DNA of 64,000 nt from Mesorhizobium loti (GCF_013170705.1 NZ_CP033334.1:2085501-2149500), one strand, 5' to 3'; shown: positions 56,431-64,000, counted from the first letter of the stretch. The notes: generated by a model not told the origin, from the sequence alone. Program-made: numbers and translations.

Positions 56431-57288
56431 ATGATCGCGCAGGGCTACGATGTGACGTTTGCAAGCTTGTTTTTCGGTGCAGCCATATGCCTGTCGCTTG
56501 TAATGGCGATCGCGTGGGCGATTGCCATTCGAAGCGGCAAGTCCGGCTGGGTGGATGCGATATGGTCCTTTGCCGTGGGCGCCGCCGGCATCGCCATGGC
56601 GATTGTTCCACTGCCCGGCTGGCAGCAATCGACGACAAGACCTGTCATCGTCGCCTTGCTCGCGGCGATCTGGTCGATCAGGCTTGGACTGCATATCGTC
56701 GTCAGGACCCTGCACGGTGGCGACGATCCGCGTTACGCGCAGTTGCGCAGCGAATGGGGCAAGGATTTTCCTCGCCGGCTTTTTCTGTTTCTGCAGGTGC
56801 AGGCCGGCGCCGCCTTGCTGCTTGTGCTCTCCATTTTCGCCGCAGCACGCAATCCGGTGCCGCATCTGCAAATCGGCGACTGGCTGGGCATCGCGATTAT
56901 GGCGATTGCCATCCTTGGCGAAGGCCTGGCCGACCGCCAGCTTGCGCGATTTCGCCAGGCTCCAGCCAGCAGAGGAAAAGTATGCGACGTCGGTCTCTGG
57001 AGCCTCTCGCGCCATCCCAATTATTTCTTCGAGTGGTTCGGTTGGCTGGCCTATGTCGCGATCGCGTTGGACATGACCGGCGCCTACCCATGGGGCTGGG
57101 TCGCCATCTCAGGCCCACTCTTCATGTACTGGCTCCTGGTTCATGTGTCCGGCATTCCGCCGCTCGAAGCGCACATGCTGAAATCGCGTGGCGAGAAGTT
57201 CCGTGCCTACCAGGCGCGCGTCAATGCGTTCTGGCCGGGGCCGCCCCGCAATATCCCTCCACAGACATCGAAAGGCCAGGCATCGTGA
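56431..57288 (+). CDS. DUF1295 methyltransferase-like membrane protein
   Basis: A 285-residue polytopic protein (five to six spans) of the steroid-5-reductase/isoprenylcysteine-methyltransferase-like superfamily (COG3752). LWSLSRHPNYFFEWFGWLAYV and PPLEAHMLKSRGEKFRAYQ are the typical C-terminal block; DDPRYAQLRSEWGKDF is also typical. It is often encoded beside fatty-acid-modifying methyltransferases. A frame extends upstream to a TTG at 56347, but the promoter motif would then be inside it, so the ATG at 56431 is preferred. Its stop overlaps the next start by three bases. Confidence 0.82.
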   Translation: MIAQGYDVTFASLFFGAAICLSLVMAIAWAIAIRSGKSGWVDAIWSFAVGAAGIAMAIVPLPGWQQSTTRPVIVALLAAIWSIRLGLHIVVRTLHGGDDPRYAQLRSEWGKDFPRRLFLFLQVQAGAALLLVLSIFAAARNPVPHLQIGDWLGIAIMAIAILGEGLADRQLARFRQAPASRGKVCDVGLWSLSRHPNYFFEWFGWLAYVAIALDMTGAYPWGWVAISGPLFMYWLLVHVSGIPPLEAHMLKSRGEKFRAYQARVNAFWPGPPRNIPPQTSKGQAS

Positions 57289-58313
57289 GCCTCATCGCAT
57301 CCGCCATACGCACCGTCGAACGCAGCCCGTTTCCAGATCCCGTGACCAGAACGGGTATCGGCTTTCTGGTCGGACGCACGCGTCGAAACCTACTCGAACA
57401 CCCGGCCATGCAAGAGCAGGCTTTCGCTGATGCCATGGCCGATCATCCGATTGCCGAGCACACGCAAGCGGCCAACGAGCAGCACTATGAATTGCCGCCG
57501 GCCTTCTTTGGACTGGTGCTCGGGCCGCAGCGCAAATACTCCTCCTGCCTTTACCGGCGCGGCGACGAGAGCCTGGCGCAGGCCGAGGTGCTCGCGCTGG
57601 AGGAAACCGTTGCTCACGCCGATCTCGCCGATGACCAGGACATCCTCGAACTCGGGTGCGGCTGGGGTTCCCTGACGCTGTTCATGGCGGAGCGTTTTCC
57701 CGCCGCCAGGATCACCGCGGTCTCCAACTCGGCGCCTCAAAAGGCGTATATCGAAGCGCAGGCTCGAAAGAGGGGCTTCGCCAACATCCATGTCATCACG
57801 GCCGACATGAACGCCTTCCATCCAAACGGCATGTTCGATCGCATCGTCTCGGTGGAGATGTTCGAGCATATGTCGAACTGGCAAAAGCTGCTCGAACGCG
57901 TACACTCCTGGCTGACACGGGAGGGGCGGCTTTTCATCCATGTCTTCACCCACAAGAGCCGGTCCTACCGTTTCGATCATCGCGACAAGTCCGACTGGAT
58001 TGCGCAGCACTTCTTCACCGGCGGCATCATGCCGAGCCACGATCTGATCCGGCATTTCCCGGCCCTGTTCGACGTCGAGCAGGAATGGCGATGGAATGGC
58101 CGCAACTACCAGCGCACCGCAAACCAGTGGCTCGCCAATATGGACGCCAACCTGCCCGAGGTTGACCGCATCCTCGCCGACGTCTACGGCAAGGAGGCCT
58201 TGATCTGGCGCCGGCGCTGGCGTCTGTTTTTCCTCGCCACCGCAGGGCTGTTCGGACATGCGAATGGCGAGGAATGGGGGGTCAGCCACTATCGCCTGCG
58301 CGCGGCTACATGA
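57285..58313 (+). CDS. CFA-synthase-family SAM methyltransferase (first copy)
   Basis: A 342-residue cytosolic methyltransferase of the COG2230 group, closer in outline to coclaurine N-methyltransferase-like members. YRRGDESLAQAEVLALEETVA precedes the SAM motif ILELGCGWGSLTLFMAERFP; SVEMFEHMSNWQKLLE is the post-motif. GTG at 57285 overlaps the DUF1295 stop TGA and is preferred over any later ATG. It ends by overlapping the next start (ATGA). Likely methylates unsaturated acyl chains, but the substrate is not shown. Confidence 0.87.
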   Translation: MSLIASAIRTVERSPFPDPVTRTGIGFLVGRTRRNLLEHPAMQEQAFADAMADHPIAEHTQAANEQHYELPPAFFGLVLGPQRKYSSCLYRRGDESLAQAEVLALEETVAHADLADDQDILELGCGWGSLTLFMAERFPAARITAVSNSAPQKAYIEAQARKRGFANIHVITADMNAFHPNGMFDRIVSVEMFEHMSNWQKLLERVHSWLTREGRLFIHVFTHKSRSYRFDHRDKSDWIAQHFFTGGIMPSHDLIRHFPALFDVEQEWRWNGRNYQRTANQWLANMDANLPEVDRILADVYGKEALIWRRRWRLFFLATAGLFGHANGEEWGVSHYRLRAAT

Positions 58314-58900
58314 GATTGGAAACGCGCGCCCGATCGGGAATATTGAGGACGTTCTGGAACGCGGCGAAGGCGTATTTCGCCCACGACGACCCTCTCGTGG
58401 CCACCGCCAATCTGGTCGCTCTTGTCGTGCTTTGGAACCAGCCGTTCTATCCGCTCTATGTCTACTGGTCCGTGGGCACCGACATCGCGCCAACCTTCTA
58501 CACATTCCTTTCGACGCCGTTCTTCCTGGCGGTTCCGGCAGTGGGTCGCGCCAACGGCCGTGCCGGGCGTGCATTGCTGCCGATCGCCGGGATCGGTAAC
58601 ACGGTGCTTAGCGCCGAGGTCTTCGGCGTCGCCTCCGGCGTCGAGATGTTTCTGTTGCCCTGCGTGCTGCTCGGCTTCGTGCTGTTTAGGCCTGGAGAAC
58701 GCATCATCGCGATCGCCATAGCGGCGGTCGGCATGCTGGCGTTCACTGTCCTACACGGGCGCTACGGCGCGCCCGTCCACATCTACTCGGCCGAGGAATA
58801 TGCGGGTTTTCTGAAAATGAACGCCCTCAGCGCTGGCACGCTTACCGCCTTCATAGGTCTTCTCGTGATGAACTTGATCAATCCCCCGGCCAAGCGCTGA
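58310..58900 (+). CDS. Polytopic membrane protein in lipid module
   Basis: A 196-residue hydrophobic protein with about six membrane segments (LVATANLVALVVLW, PTFYTFLSTPFFLAV, VEMFLLPCVLLGFVLF, IIAIAIAAVGMLAFTVL, LTAFIGLLVMNLI). It overlaps the first methyltransferase by four bases and is therefore coupled to it. No family is recognised. The position suggests a role in lipid handling, but that is inference from context. Confidence 0.8.
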   Translation: MRLETRARSGILRTFWNAAKAYFAHDDPLVATANLVALVVLWNQPFYPLYVYWSVGTDIAPTFYTFLSTPFFLAVPAVGRANGRAGRALLPIAGIGNTVLSAEVFGVASGVEMFLLPCVLLGFVLFRPGERIIAIAIAAVGMLAFTVLHGRYGAPVHIYSAEEYAGFLKMNALSAGTLTAFIGLLVMNLINPPAKR

Positions 58901-58906
58901 CGACTG

Positions 58907-59320
58907 CTACGCAGATCGCGACAAGGCACTGGAGACGAGGAAACCCGCCGTCGCCGCGATTGCGGTGAGCACGATTCCCCAGCAGATGTCGGCGATGGTG
59001 ACCGCGACGGGCCAGTTCCTCAGTGTCGCCTGGTTAGTCAGATCGTAGGTGGCGTAGGCGCATAAGCCGAACACGGCGCCGTTTACCGCCGCGGTCGTCC
59101 ATGATCCGCTCTGAAAGGCGGGCAGCACCGCGAAATAGACGGCGCCTGCGATGTAGATGACGTAGAAAAGTGCCGCCGCCGCGACGTTGAAATCATCGAG
59201 CAGGATCGGCCCCAGCAGCGGCTTGTAAAGCCGGCTGCTCATCACCGTCAGCCAGACAGCATCGATGCACAGGAACACGACTGCCGTCGTCAGATAGGCG
59301 ATGCCGTAGGTCTTGATCAT
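58907..59320 (-). CDS. DUF2177 membrane protein
   Basis: A 137-residue protein with four membrane spans (YLTTAVVFLCIDAVWL, AALFYVIYIAGAVYFAVL, AAVNGAVFGLCAYATYDL, WGIVLTAIAATAGFLV). MSSRLYKPLLGPIL and YATYDLTNQATLRNW are DUF2177 marks. It is the only minus-strand gene in the lipid module and is divergent from the DUF2147 gene, with a GAAACT-CGTT motif in between on its strand. Such genes accompany lipid-modifying clusters elsewhere; function unknown. Confidence 0.87.
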   Translation of the reverse strand: MIKTYGIAYLTTAVVFLCIDAVWLTVMSSRLYKPLLGPILLDDFNVAAAALFYVIYIAGAVYFAVLPAFQSGSWTTAAVNGAVFGLCAYATYDLTNQATLRNWPVAVTIADICWGIVLTAIAATAGFLVSSALSRSA

Positions 59321-59357
59321 GTCCGCTCCTGAAATCCCATTGGCTGTTGATCTCAGC

Positions 59358-59382
59358 AACGGTTTTCAGCCGCGATAGTTTC
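59358..59382 (-). promoter_or_regulatory. ECF-type promoter motif, copy 2 (DUF2177)
   Basis: On the minus strand GAAACT (GAAAC 59382-59378) is followed after 16 bases by CGTT (59361-59358). The leader to the DUF2177 ATG at 59320 would be about 30 bases. Confidence 0.6.
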
Positions 59383-59390
59383 GACCGGCC

Positions 59391-59416
59391 GAAACTCACC
59401 AGGCATGTCGTCCGTA
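59391..59416 (+). promoter_or_regulatory. ECF-type promoter motif, copy 3 (DUF2147)
   Basis: GAAACTCACC begins at 59391, and CGTA follows at 59413 (17-base spacing from GAAAC). It shares the nine-base GAAACTCAC with copy 4. The DUF2147 start lies about 30 bases further on. Confidence 0.65.
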
Positions 59417-59446
59417 GCTTCGTAAACCGAATGACAAGGAGGAATG

Positions 59447-59830
59447 ATGAACCGACTGGCAGTGGCGGCAGGTCTTCTTTTTCTTGTCTCGTTCAGCGGC
59501 GCGGCGTTTGCCGCATCGGCGCCTGACCCCAGCGGAACATGGAACCGCGGCGATGGAAACGCAAAAGTACGGATCGCCCCGTGCGGTTCGAACATCTGTG
59601 CCACAAATGTCTGGATCAAGGACACCAGCGGCGGTGAAGCTGTCGGCGACAAGCTCGTCATGACGCTGAAGCCGAAGTCCGCCGACACGCTGACCGGCAA
59701 GGCTTTCGATGCAAAGCGCGCGCTGACCTATGCGATCCAACTCAAGGTGGCCGGGCAGAAACTGGTCACGCGAGGTTGCCTGGTCGGCGGCCTGGTTTGC
59801 AAGTCGGTCAGCTGGTCCCGCGCCCGCTGA
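59447..59830 (+). CDS. DUF2147 exported protein
   Basis: A 127-residue protein with a signal peptide to about residue 23 (AAFAAS). The mature part shows PSGTWNRGDGNAKVRIAPC, CATNVWIKD and CLVGGLVCKSVSWSR; two or more disulfides are plausible. DUF2147 proteins are small periplasmic beta-rich proteins in lipid- or stress-linked clusters. AAGGAGG ends four bases before the second of two ATGs, which is taken as the start (the first is at 59444). Confidence 0.85.
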   Translation: MNRLAVAAGLLFLVSFSGAAFAASAPDPSGTWNRGDGNAKVRIAPCGSNICATNVWIKDTSGGEAVGDKLVMTLKPKSADTLTGKAFDAKRALTYAIQLKVAGQKLVTRGCLVGGLVCKSVSWSRAR

Positions 59831-59895
59831 CGATGCAAGTGACTGGGCAGGTCGGACGCCTCTTCACCTCGCGACAAAATACCTCGACTGCACAG

Positions 59896-59920
59896 TGAAA
59901 CTCACGCCGGATCCTCCCGT
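59896..59920 (+). promoter_or_regulatory. ECF-type promoter motif, copy 4 (FAD-DUF1365-cfa unit)
   Basis: GAAACTCACG begins at 59896, and CGTA follows at 59917 (16-base spacing from GAAAC). It is about 60 bases upstream of the FAD-protein start and would drive the three-gene operon to the second methyltransferase. Confidence 0.65.
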
Positions 59921-59982
59921 ATCTACAAAAGTTCCAGGGTGCCGCCCGCACCTTACAGGCTTGATTTCCAAAAGGATTTTCG

Positions 59983-61329
59983 ATGAACATTGTGCCCATT
60001 CACCGTGGTGGCTCCAACGGCCGGAAGAAAATCGCCGTCATCGGATCGGGCATATCAGGCGCCGCCGCCGCATGGGCTTTGCACCCGAGTGCCGAAATCA
60101 TCCTTTATGAGGCGTCGCATCGCGCGGGCGGCCATACCGCCACGGTCGACATCGACTATGACTCCACACCGATTTCTGTCGACACAGGTTTCATCGTCTA
60201 CAACGAACTGGCCTACCCGGATCTCAGCGCGATGTTCTCGCATCTTGGTGTGGCCACGCATGAGAGCGACATGGGCTTTTCGCTTTCGCTCGATGGCGGC
60301 AAGCTCGAATGGTGCGGCTCGACGCTGCGCACCATCTTCGCCCAGAAGCGTAATGTCTTTTCGCCCGGCTTTCTGTGGATGCTGAGGGAGATCCTGCGCT
60401 TCAACAAGGCGTGTATTGCCGAGCGCGACAACGGCACGCTGGGCGACGTCTCGATAGGCGACTATCTTCGCACCCGCGGTTTCTCCGCAGGCTTTCGCGA
60501 CAATTATCTCATTCCAATGGCGGCGGCGATCTGGTCGACGCCGCGCGCCAAAATGCTGGACTATCCGGCTGCAAGCTTCATCAGCTTCTTCGAGAACCAT
60601 CGCCTGATCGACAATGATACGCGACCGATGTGGCGCACGGTAAGCGGCGGTTCGCGCAACTATCTGCAAAAGCTGCTGGCGCCGCTCGGGTCGGCACTAC
60701 GCCTATCGTCACCGGTCAAGACAATGGTGCGCGATGCGTTTGGCATTACCGTGTGGGCTGGTGATGACGCGCCGGAGCGCTTCGACAATGTCATCATCGC
60801 CAGCCATAGCGACCAGGCACTGGCCATGCTCGGCGACGCCTCGAGCGTCGAGGAGAGGATCCTGTCAGCCATATCGTATCGCCCCAACCGGGTCGTCCTG
60901 CACCGGGACCCGCGCCTGATGCCGAAGCGGCGGGCCGCCTGGGCGGCGTGGAACTATCTGCGCTGCTCATGTGACCGCGACGAACCGGAAGTGTCGGTCA
61001 CATACTGGATGAACCGGCTGCAGGGGATCGACGCGGCAAAGCCGCTCTTCGTGTCGCTCAATCCGGTCGTCGAGCCACGCCCGGAATTGGTCTTCGGGGA
61101 ATGGATGTTCGACCATCCGCAGTACGATGCGCGTGCCTTGTCAGCGCAAGCCCGTCTCGATGATATCCAAGGTGCGCGCGGCACCTATTTCGCCGGTGCG
61201 TGGACCGGACACGGCTTTCATGAGGATGGCTTGCGTTCGGGGCTCGACGCGGCGATTGCGCTCGGCGCCGATGTGCCGTGGCGTCGACGCGAGACGGCTT
61301 TGTCCAAAGCGCTGCTGACGGCGGAATAA
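59983..61329 (+). CDS. FAD/NAD(P)-binding amine-oxidase-like protein (COG2907)
   Basis: A 448-residue flavoprotein. The N-terminal dinucleotide motif is IAVIGSGISGAAAAWAL, with LYEASHRAGGHTATVDIDY following; the C-terminal flavin contact reads TYFAGAWTGHGFHEDGLRSG. FSLSLDGGKLEWCGS is a family block. COG2907 members lie with DUF1365 and CFA-type methyltransferases in many proteobacteria, and a fatty-acid desaturase or oxidase role has been proposed for related systems. First gene of a three-gene operon here. Confidence 0.88.
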   Translation: MNIVPIHRGGSNGRKKIAVIGSGISGAAAAWALHPSAEIILYEASHRAGGHTATVDIDYDSTPISVDTGFIVYNELAYPDLSAMFSHLGVATHESDMGFSLSLDGGKLEWCGSTLRTIFAQKRNVFSPGFLWMLREILRFNKACIAERDNGTLGDVSIGDYLRTRGFSAGFRDNYLIPMAAAIWSTPRAKMLDYPAASFISFFENHRLIDNDTRPMWRTVSGGSRNYLQKLLAPLGSALRLSSPVKTMVRDAFGITVWAGDDAPERFDNVIIASHSDQALAMLGDASSVEERILSAISYRPNRVVLHRDPRLMPKRRAAWAAWNYLRCSCDRDEPEVSVTYWMNRLQGIDAAKPLFVSLNPVVEPRPELVFGEWMFDHPQYDARALSAQARLDDIQGARGTYFAGAWTGHGFHEDGLRSGLDAAIALGADVPWRRRETALSKALLTAE

Positions 61330-61342
61330 GGCCTCTGTAGGA

Positions 61343-62200
61343 ATGGGCGAACGGATCACAACACTGGAGCAGAACGGCCCGCCGCCGCAGGCGGCCGGCG
61401 TGCTCTATCCCGGTGAGGTGATGCATGCGCGGCTGAAGCCCTTCGGCCACCGCTTTGTCTACCGCGTGTTCTCGTTGCTGGTCGATATAGACAGGCTCGC
61501 CGAGCTCGGACGCATGACATGGCTGTTGCGGGTCAATCGGCCCGGCCTGGCATCTTTCCACGAAAGCGATCATGTCAACACCCCAGGCGAGACGCTACGG
61601 GCTTTCGTCGACGGGCTGCTCGTCGATGCCGGCCTTGGCAAACCGGCGGCGCGCGTGCTGCTGCTCGCCTATCCCCGCATCTTCGGCTACGTCTTCAATC
61701 CAATCTCGGTGTATTTCTGCTACGACGCCACGGGCGCGCTGATCGCCTTGATCTATGCGGTGCGTAACACGTTCGGTGGCCGGCGAATCTACGTGTCGCC
61801 GATCCGACCGGGCGAACTCGGCCCCGCAGGAGTGCGCCAGACACAAGCCAAGCTCTTTCATGTCTCGCCCTTCATCGGCATGGATGCGCGGTATCACTTT
61901 CGCATTCTGCCGCCAGGCAAGACGGTCAGGCTTCGCATCCACGAGACGGAAAATGGCGAACCACTCTTGGCAGCGGCCTTTGCTGGGACAGCACGCCCGC
62001 TCGCCACGCCGGATATTGGCGCATGCCTGGCCAAGTTTCCACTGATGACTTTGAAGATCATTCTCGGCATTCACTGGGAAGCACTGAAGTTGTGGCTGAA
62101 AGGCGCGCGGTTTCATCCGAGCCCTGAAACTCCTGAAGTCGCGCAGTCCGCGCAATACAGCATCCCGATAGGGCCGGAGCCGCATGTCCCTCGAAAGTGA
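61343..62200 (+). CDS. DUF1365 protein
   Basis: A 285-residue protein of the COG3496 family. GEVMHARLKPFGHRFVYRVFSLLVDID, LLAYPRIFGYVFNPISVYFCYDA and HVSPFIGMDARYHFRI are its conserved blocks. It is found with the FAD protein and CFA synthase in lipid-modifying clusters; no biochemical role is proven. It starts 14 bases after the FAD gene and overlaps the cfa start by 17 bases. Confidence 0.88.
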   Translation: MGERITTLEQNGPPPQAAGVLYPGEVMHARLKPFGHRFVYRVFSLLVDIDRLAELGRMTWLLRVNRPGLASFHESDHVNTPGETLRAFVDGLLVDAGLGKPAARVLLLAYPRIFGYVFNPISVYFCYDATGALIALIYAVRNTFGGRRIYVSPIRPGELGPAGVRQTQAKLFHVSPFIGMDARYHFRILPPGKTVRLRIHETENGEPLLAAAFAGTARPLATPDIGACLAKFPLMTLKIILGIHWEALKLWLKGARFHPSPETPEVAQSAQYSIPIGPEPHVPRK

Positions 62201-63401
62201 AACCGGCGCCACGCGGACCGTGGCCCGTGCGAGCGGTCCAGGAGCCTATATCCTCAAGCTTATGTTTGCTTGCCTCGAAAGAGGGCGGATCACGATCGTG
62301 ACGCCCTCGGGCCAGCGGATCGACCATCGATCCGATGCGCCTGGCCCGGAAGCGGTTCTGATCGTGCACCGGTGGCGCGCGATCCGCCGCCTCCTGACGG
62401 GGGGCGACCTCGCTTTCGCGGAGGCCTACATCGAGGGCGACTGGTCCAGCCCCGACCTCACATTGCTCATTGAACTTGCCGCGCTCAACCTGGAACACAT
62501 CGAACAGGTGGTTGGCGGGCTTCTTCCGGTCCGCCTTGTCAATCGGCTTCGCCACGTGCTGAAGGCGAACAGCAAGGCCGGGAGCCGCCGCAACATTGCC
62601 TTCCACTACGATCTCGGCAACGACTTCTATTCGCTTTGGCTTGATCCCAGCATGACCTACTCGTCCGCGCTCTATCGGCAGTCCGGGCAAACCCTTGAGA
62701 CAGCCCAGCAGGCCAGACTGCAACGCGTCGTGGAATTGCTTGATCTGGGCGGTGGCAAGGAGGTTCTGGAGATCGGCTGCGGATGGGGAAACCTTGCCGT
62801 TGTTCTGGGTCGGCACGGGGCGCGCGTCACCGGCATAACGCTCTCCGCGGAACAACTGGCCCACGCAAGAAATCTCGTTCAAAAAGAGAAACTCGACGGC
62901 ACGGTGGCCTTGGAACTGCAGGACTACCGCGACACGCAGGGAACGTTCGACCGCATTGTCTCGATCGAAATGTTCGAGGCTGTCGGCGAAAAATACTGGC
63001 CAACTTACTTCAGCATATTGCGCGAGCGCCTGAAGCCTGGCGGGAAGGCTGTTTTGCAGGTCATCACGATCGATGAGAAGCGTTTCGAAAGCTACCGTTC
63101 AAACGCCGACTTCATCCAGCGCTACATTTTCCCAGGCGGGATGCTTCCTACCAAGACGATCATGACCGAACTGGCGAAGCAGGCCCATCTCACACTGGCT
63201 TCGGTGGACAGTTTTGGCGCCAGTTATGCCCTGACACTGGCTGAATGGCGGCGTCGATTCTTGAAGGCCTGGCCGATGATCGAGGCAATCGGCTTCAGTC
63301 ACAACTTTCAAAGAATCTGGGAATATTACCTCAGCTACTGCGAAGCAGGCTTTCGGGTCGGCACGATAGATGTCGGGTTGTATGTTCTGGAGAAGGACTA
63401 A
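62184..63401 (+). CDS. cfa: Cyclopropane-fatty-acyl-phospholipid synthase (second copy)
   Basis: A 405-residue methyltransferase that adds a methylene group from SAM across the double bond of phospholipid acyl chains. An N-terminal domain (about 20-110; LTGGDLAFAEAYIEGDWSSPDL) precedes the SAM motif VLEIGCGWGNLAVVLGRHGA; SIEMFEAVGEKYWPTYF, and FIQRYIFPGGMLPT are the CFA blocks. Full length. Its ATG overlaps the DUF1365 stop; last gene of the operon and convergent with the fliJ-like gene. Confidence 0.92.
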   Translation: MSLESETGATRTVARASGPGAYILKLMFACLERGRITIVTPSGQRIDHRSDAPGPEAVLIVHRWRAIRRLLTGGDLAFAEAYIEGDWSSPDLTLLIELAALNLEHIEQVVGGLLPVRLVNRLRHVLKANSKAGSRRNIAFHYDLGNDFYSLWLDPSMTYSSALYRQSGQTLETAQQARLQRVVELLDLGGGKEVLEIGCGWGNLAVVLGRHGARVTGITLSAEQLAHARNLVQKEKLDGTVALELQDYRDTQGTFDRIVSIEMFEAVGEKYWPTYFSILRERLKPGGKAVLQVITIDEKRFESYRSNADFIQRYIFPGGMLPTKTIMTELAKQAHLTLASVDSFGASYALTLAEWRRRFLKAWPMIEAIGFSHNFQRIWEYYLSYCEAGFRVGTIDVGLYVLEKD

Positions 63402-63408
63402 GCTGAAG

Positions 63409-63432
63409 CCCGATCCCTCTTGCTTGATCGGG
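63409..63432. terminator. Hairpin between cfa and fliJ-like genes
   Basis: CCCGATC and GATCGGG form a seven-base-pair stem around a ten-base loop between convergent genes. No T run is present, so termination is only likely. Confidence 0.45.
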
Positions 63433-63472
63433 AAAAGCTCGATTTCCGGCGGGGATCAAAAGCGATAGGTCG

Positions 63473-63856
63473 CTACTCCTCGGCCCGCTTCTGCGCGATC
63501 AAATCAAGCCGCTCGCGGTCGGTGCGTTCGCGTTCGTCGCGGTTGCGCACATCCTTGTAGGCGCGCTCGACCATATTGGTGCGCGCGTTTGCCGTGGCGA
63601 TAAGGCCGACCTCCTGCCGGGCGCTTTCCAGGCTTTTCTCCTGGCGTACCACCGCCTGCGCGATGCGGCGATGATAGAGATCGGGGAACAGGCCGGAGAG
63701 GGAATTCTCCTGGTCGAAATGGCCGATCAATTCCCTGGCCTCGGCCTCGGCGGCGTTTGCCGCGGCCAGGAAGGTGGCGTGTCGGGTCTCGTGCAGCGCC
63801 TTCAGCTGCTCCTGCACCTTGACCAGTTTCCGCAGGCGGTCCTTGCGCGTGCTCAT
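63473..63856 (-). CDS. FliJ-like flagellar export protein
   Basis: A 127-residue helical protein (KLVKVQEQLKALHETRHATF, AEAEARELIGHFDQEN, EARELIGH segments and a C-terminal DERERTDRERLDLIAQKRAEE). Length, coiled-coil pattern and location directly after fliR suggest a FliJ-type component that couples the export ATPase to the gate; sequence similarity to classic FliJ is weak. It is separated by one base from the fliR stop. Confidence 0.75.
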   Translation of the reverse strand: MSTRKDRLRKLVKVQEQLKALHETRHATFLAAANAAEAEARELIGHFDQENSLSGLFPDLYHRRIAQAVVRQEKSLESARQEVGLIATANARTNMVERAYKDVRNRDERERTDRERLDLIAQKRAEE

Positions 63857-63857
63857 G

Positions 63858-64000
63858 TCACCTCGCCAGAGTCAGGTCGACGAAGCCGTCGACGAACAGC
63901 GACAGCATGGTGCCGATGGCGAAATAGAAGATGATCATGCCGCCGGCGATGACGAAGGGCTGGGAGATGAAATAGATCGGGATCTGCGGGGTCAGCTTGT
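63858..64000 (-). CDS. fliR: FliR, C-terminal fragment (window edge)
   Basis: The last 47 codons read TPQIPIYFISQPFVIAGG then a membrane segment (MIIFYFAIGTMLSLF) and end VDLTLAR. This is the C-terminal part of the flagellar export-gate protein FliR. The remainder lies outside the window. It is upstream of the fliJ-like gene in the same transcript. Confidence 0.8.
   Translation of the reverse strand, partial: KLTPQIPIYFISQPFVIAGGMIIFYFAIGTMLSLFVDGFVDLTLAR

Noticed and set aside
56300..59990. Rhodobacter-type TGATC RpoE-ChrR promoters in the lipid module.
   Set aside because: One TGATC (near 59347) lacks a matching -10 element at the right distance; the GAAACT motif explains all four units better.

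Overview
The window is a GC-rich chromosomal segment from an alphaproteobacterium of the order Hyphomicrobiales (Rhizobiales), most likely Mesorhizobium or a close relative. The evidence is family content: an Omp10-type lipoprotein, homospermidine synthase, an alpha-rhizobial ornithine decarboxylase, a CheL/FlgJ-FliR flagellar neighbourhood, DUF882 and DUF459 proteins, and intergenic palindromes of a kind common in Mesorhizobium. Species assignment is inference.

Layout. 1-2.3 kb: a small Cys-rich protein, an alpha/beta hydrolase, and an Hsp20 chaperone gene with a heat-shock sigma promoter and a ROSE-type RNA thermometer. 2.3-10.2 kb: threonine aldolase, then glutamate synthase gltB-gltD. 10.2-23.3 kb: envelope and housekeeping genes (DUF459 SGNH protein, MltB-type transglycosylase, galU, beta-barrel protein, arabinose-5-phosphate isomerase, NfeD plus SPFH membrane pair, FAD oxidoreductase, hemH, UshA-type nucleotidase fused to LysM). 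23.5-29.6 kb: omp10, homospermidine synthase, a four-gene pabB-pabC-YciI-DUF3445 operon, and a membrane-anchored helix-hairpin-helix-like protein. 29.9-36.1 kb: oligoendopeptidase, orphan sigma-54 activator, DUF882 peptidase, small secreted peptide. 36.2-37.3 kb: an IS630 element inserted in the stop codon of an AraC regulator without disrupting it. 37.3-51.8 kb: mixed metabolism and transport (two SDRs, KDPG aldolase, TrhO, aminotransferase, GNAT, CDF and NicO metal transporters, DUF1007, LysR, amidase). 51.8-54.2 kb: ornithine decarboxylase with a long structured leader, and a GNAT gene. 54.2-64.0 kb: a minus-strand flagellar cluster split by a lipid-modification module that is mostly on the plus strand.

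The most interesting region is 56.3-63.4 kb. Between cheL/flgJ and the fliJ-like gene, both minus strand and flagellar, lie eight genes: DUF1295 methyltransferase-like protein, two cyclopropane-fatty-acid-synthase-family methyltransferases, an FAD amine-oxidase-like protein, DUF1365, DUF2177, DUF2147 and a polytopic membrane protein. All four transcription-unit heads carry the same promoter-like motif GAAACT - spacer - CGTA/CGTT, with 16 or 17 bases between GAAAC and CGTA/T. This points to one extracytoplasmic-function (ECF) sigma factor controlling a membrane-lipid remodelling regulon; the sigma gene is not in the window.

Other regulatory points: nitrogen assimilation (gltBD) and polyamine synthesis (ornithine decarboxylase, homospermidine synthase) are both represented, and the decarboxylase leader has a four-helix core closed by a 7-bp stem, consistent with the alphaproteobacterial speF element. 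Coordinates were read by eye; start codons were chosen by ribosome-binding site and family N-terminus where the longest frame looked over-extended.
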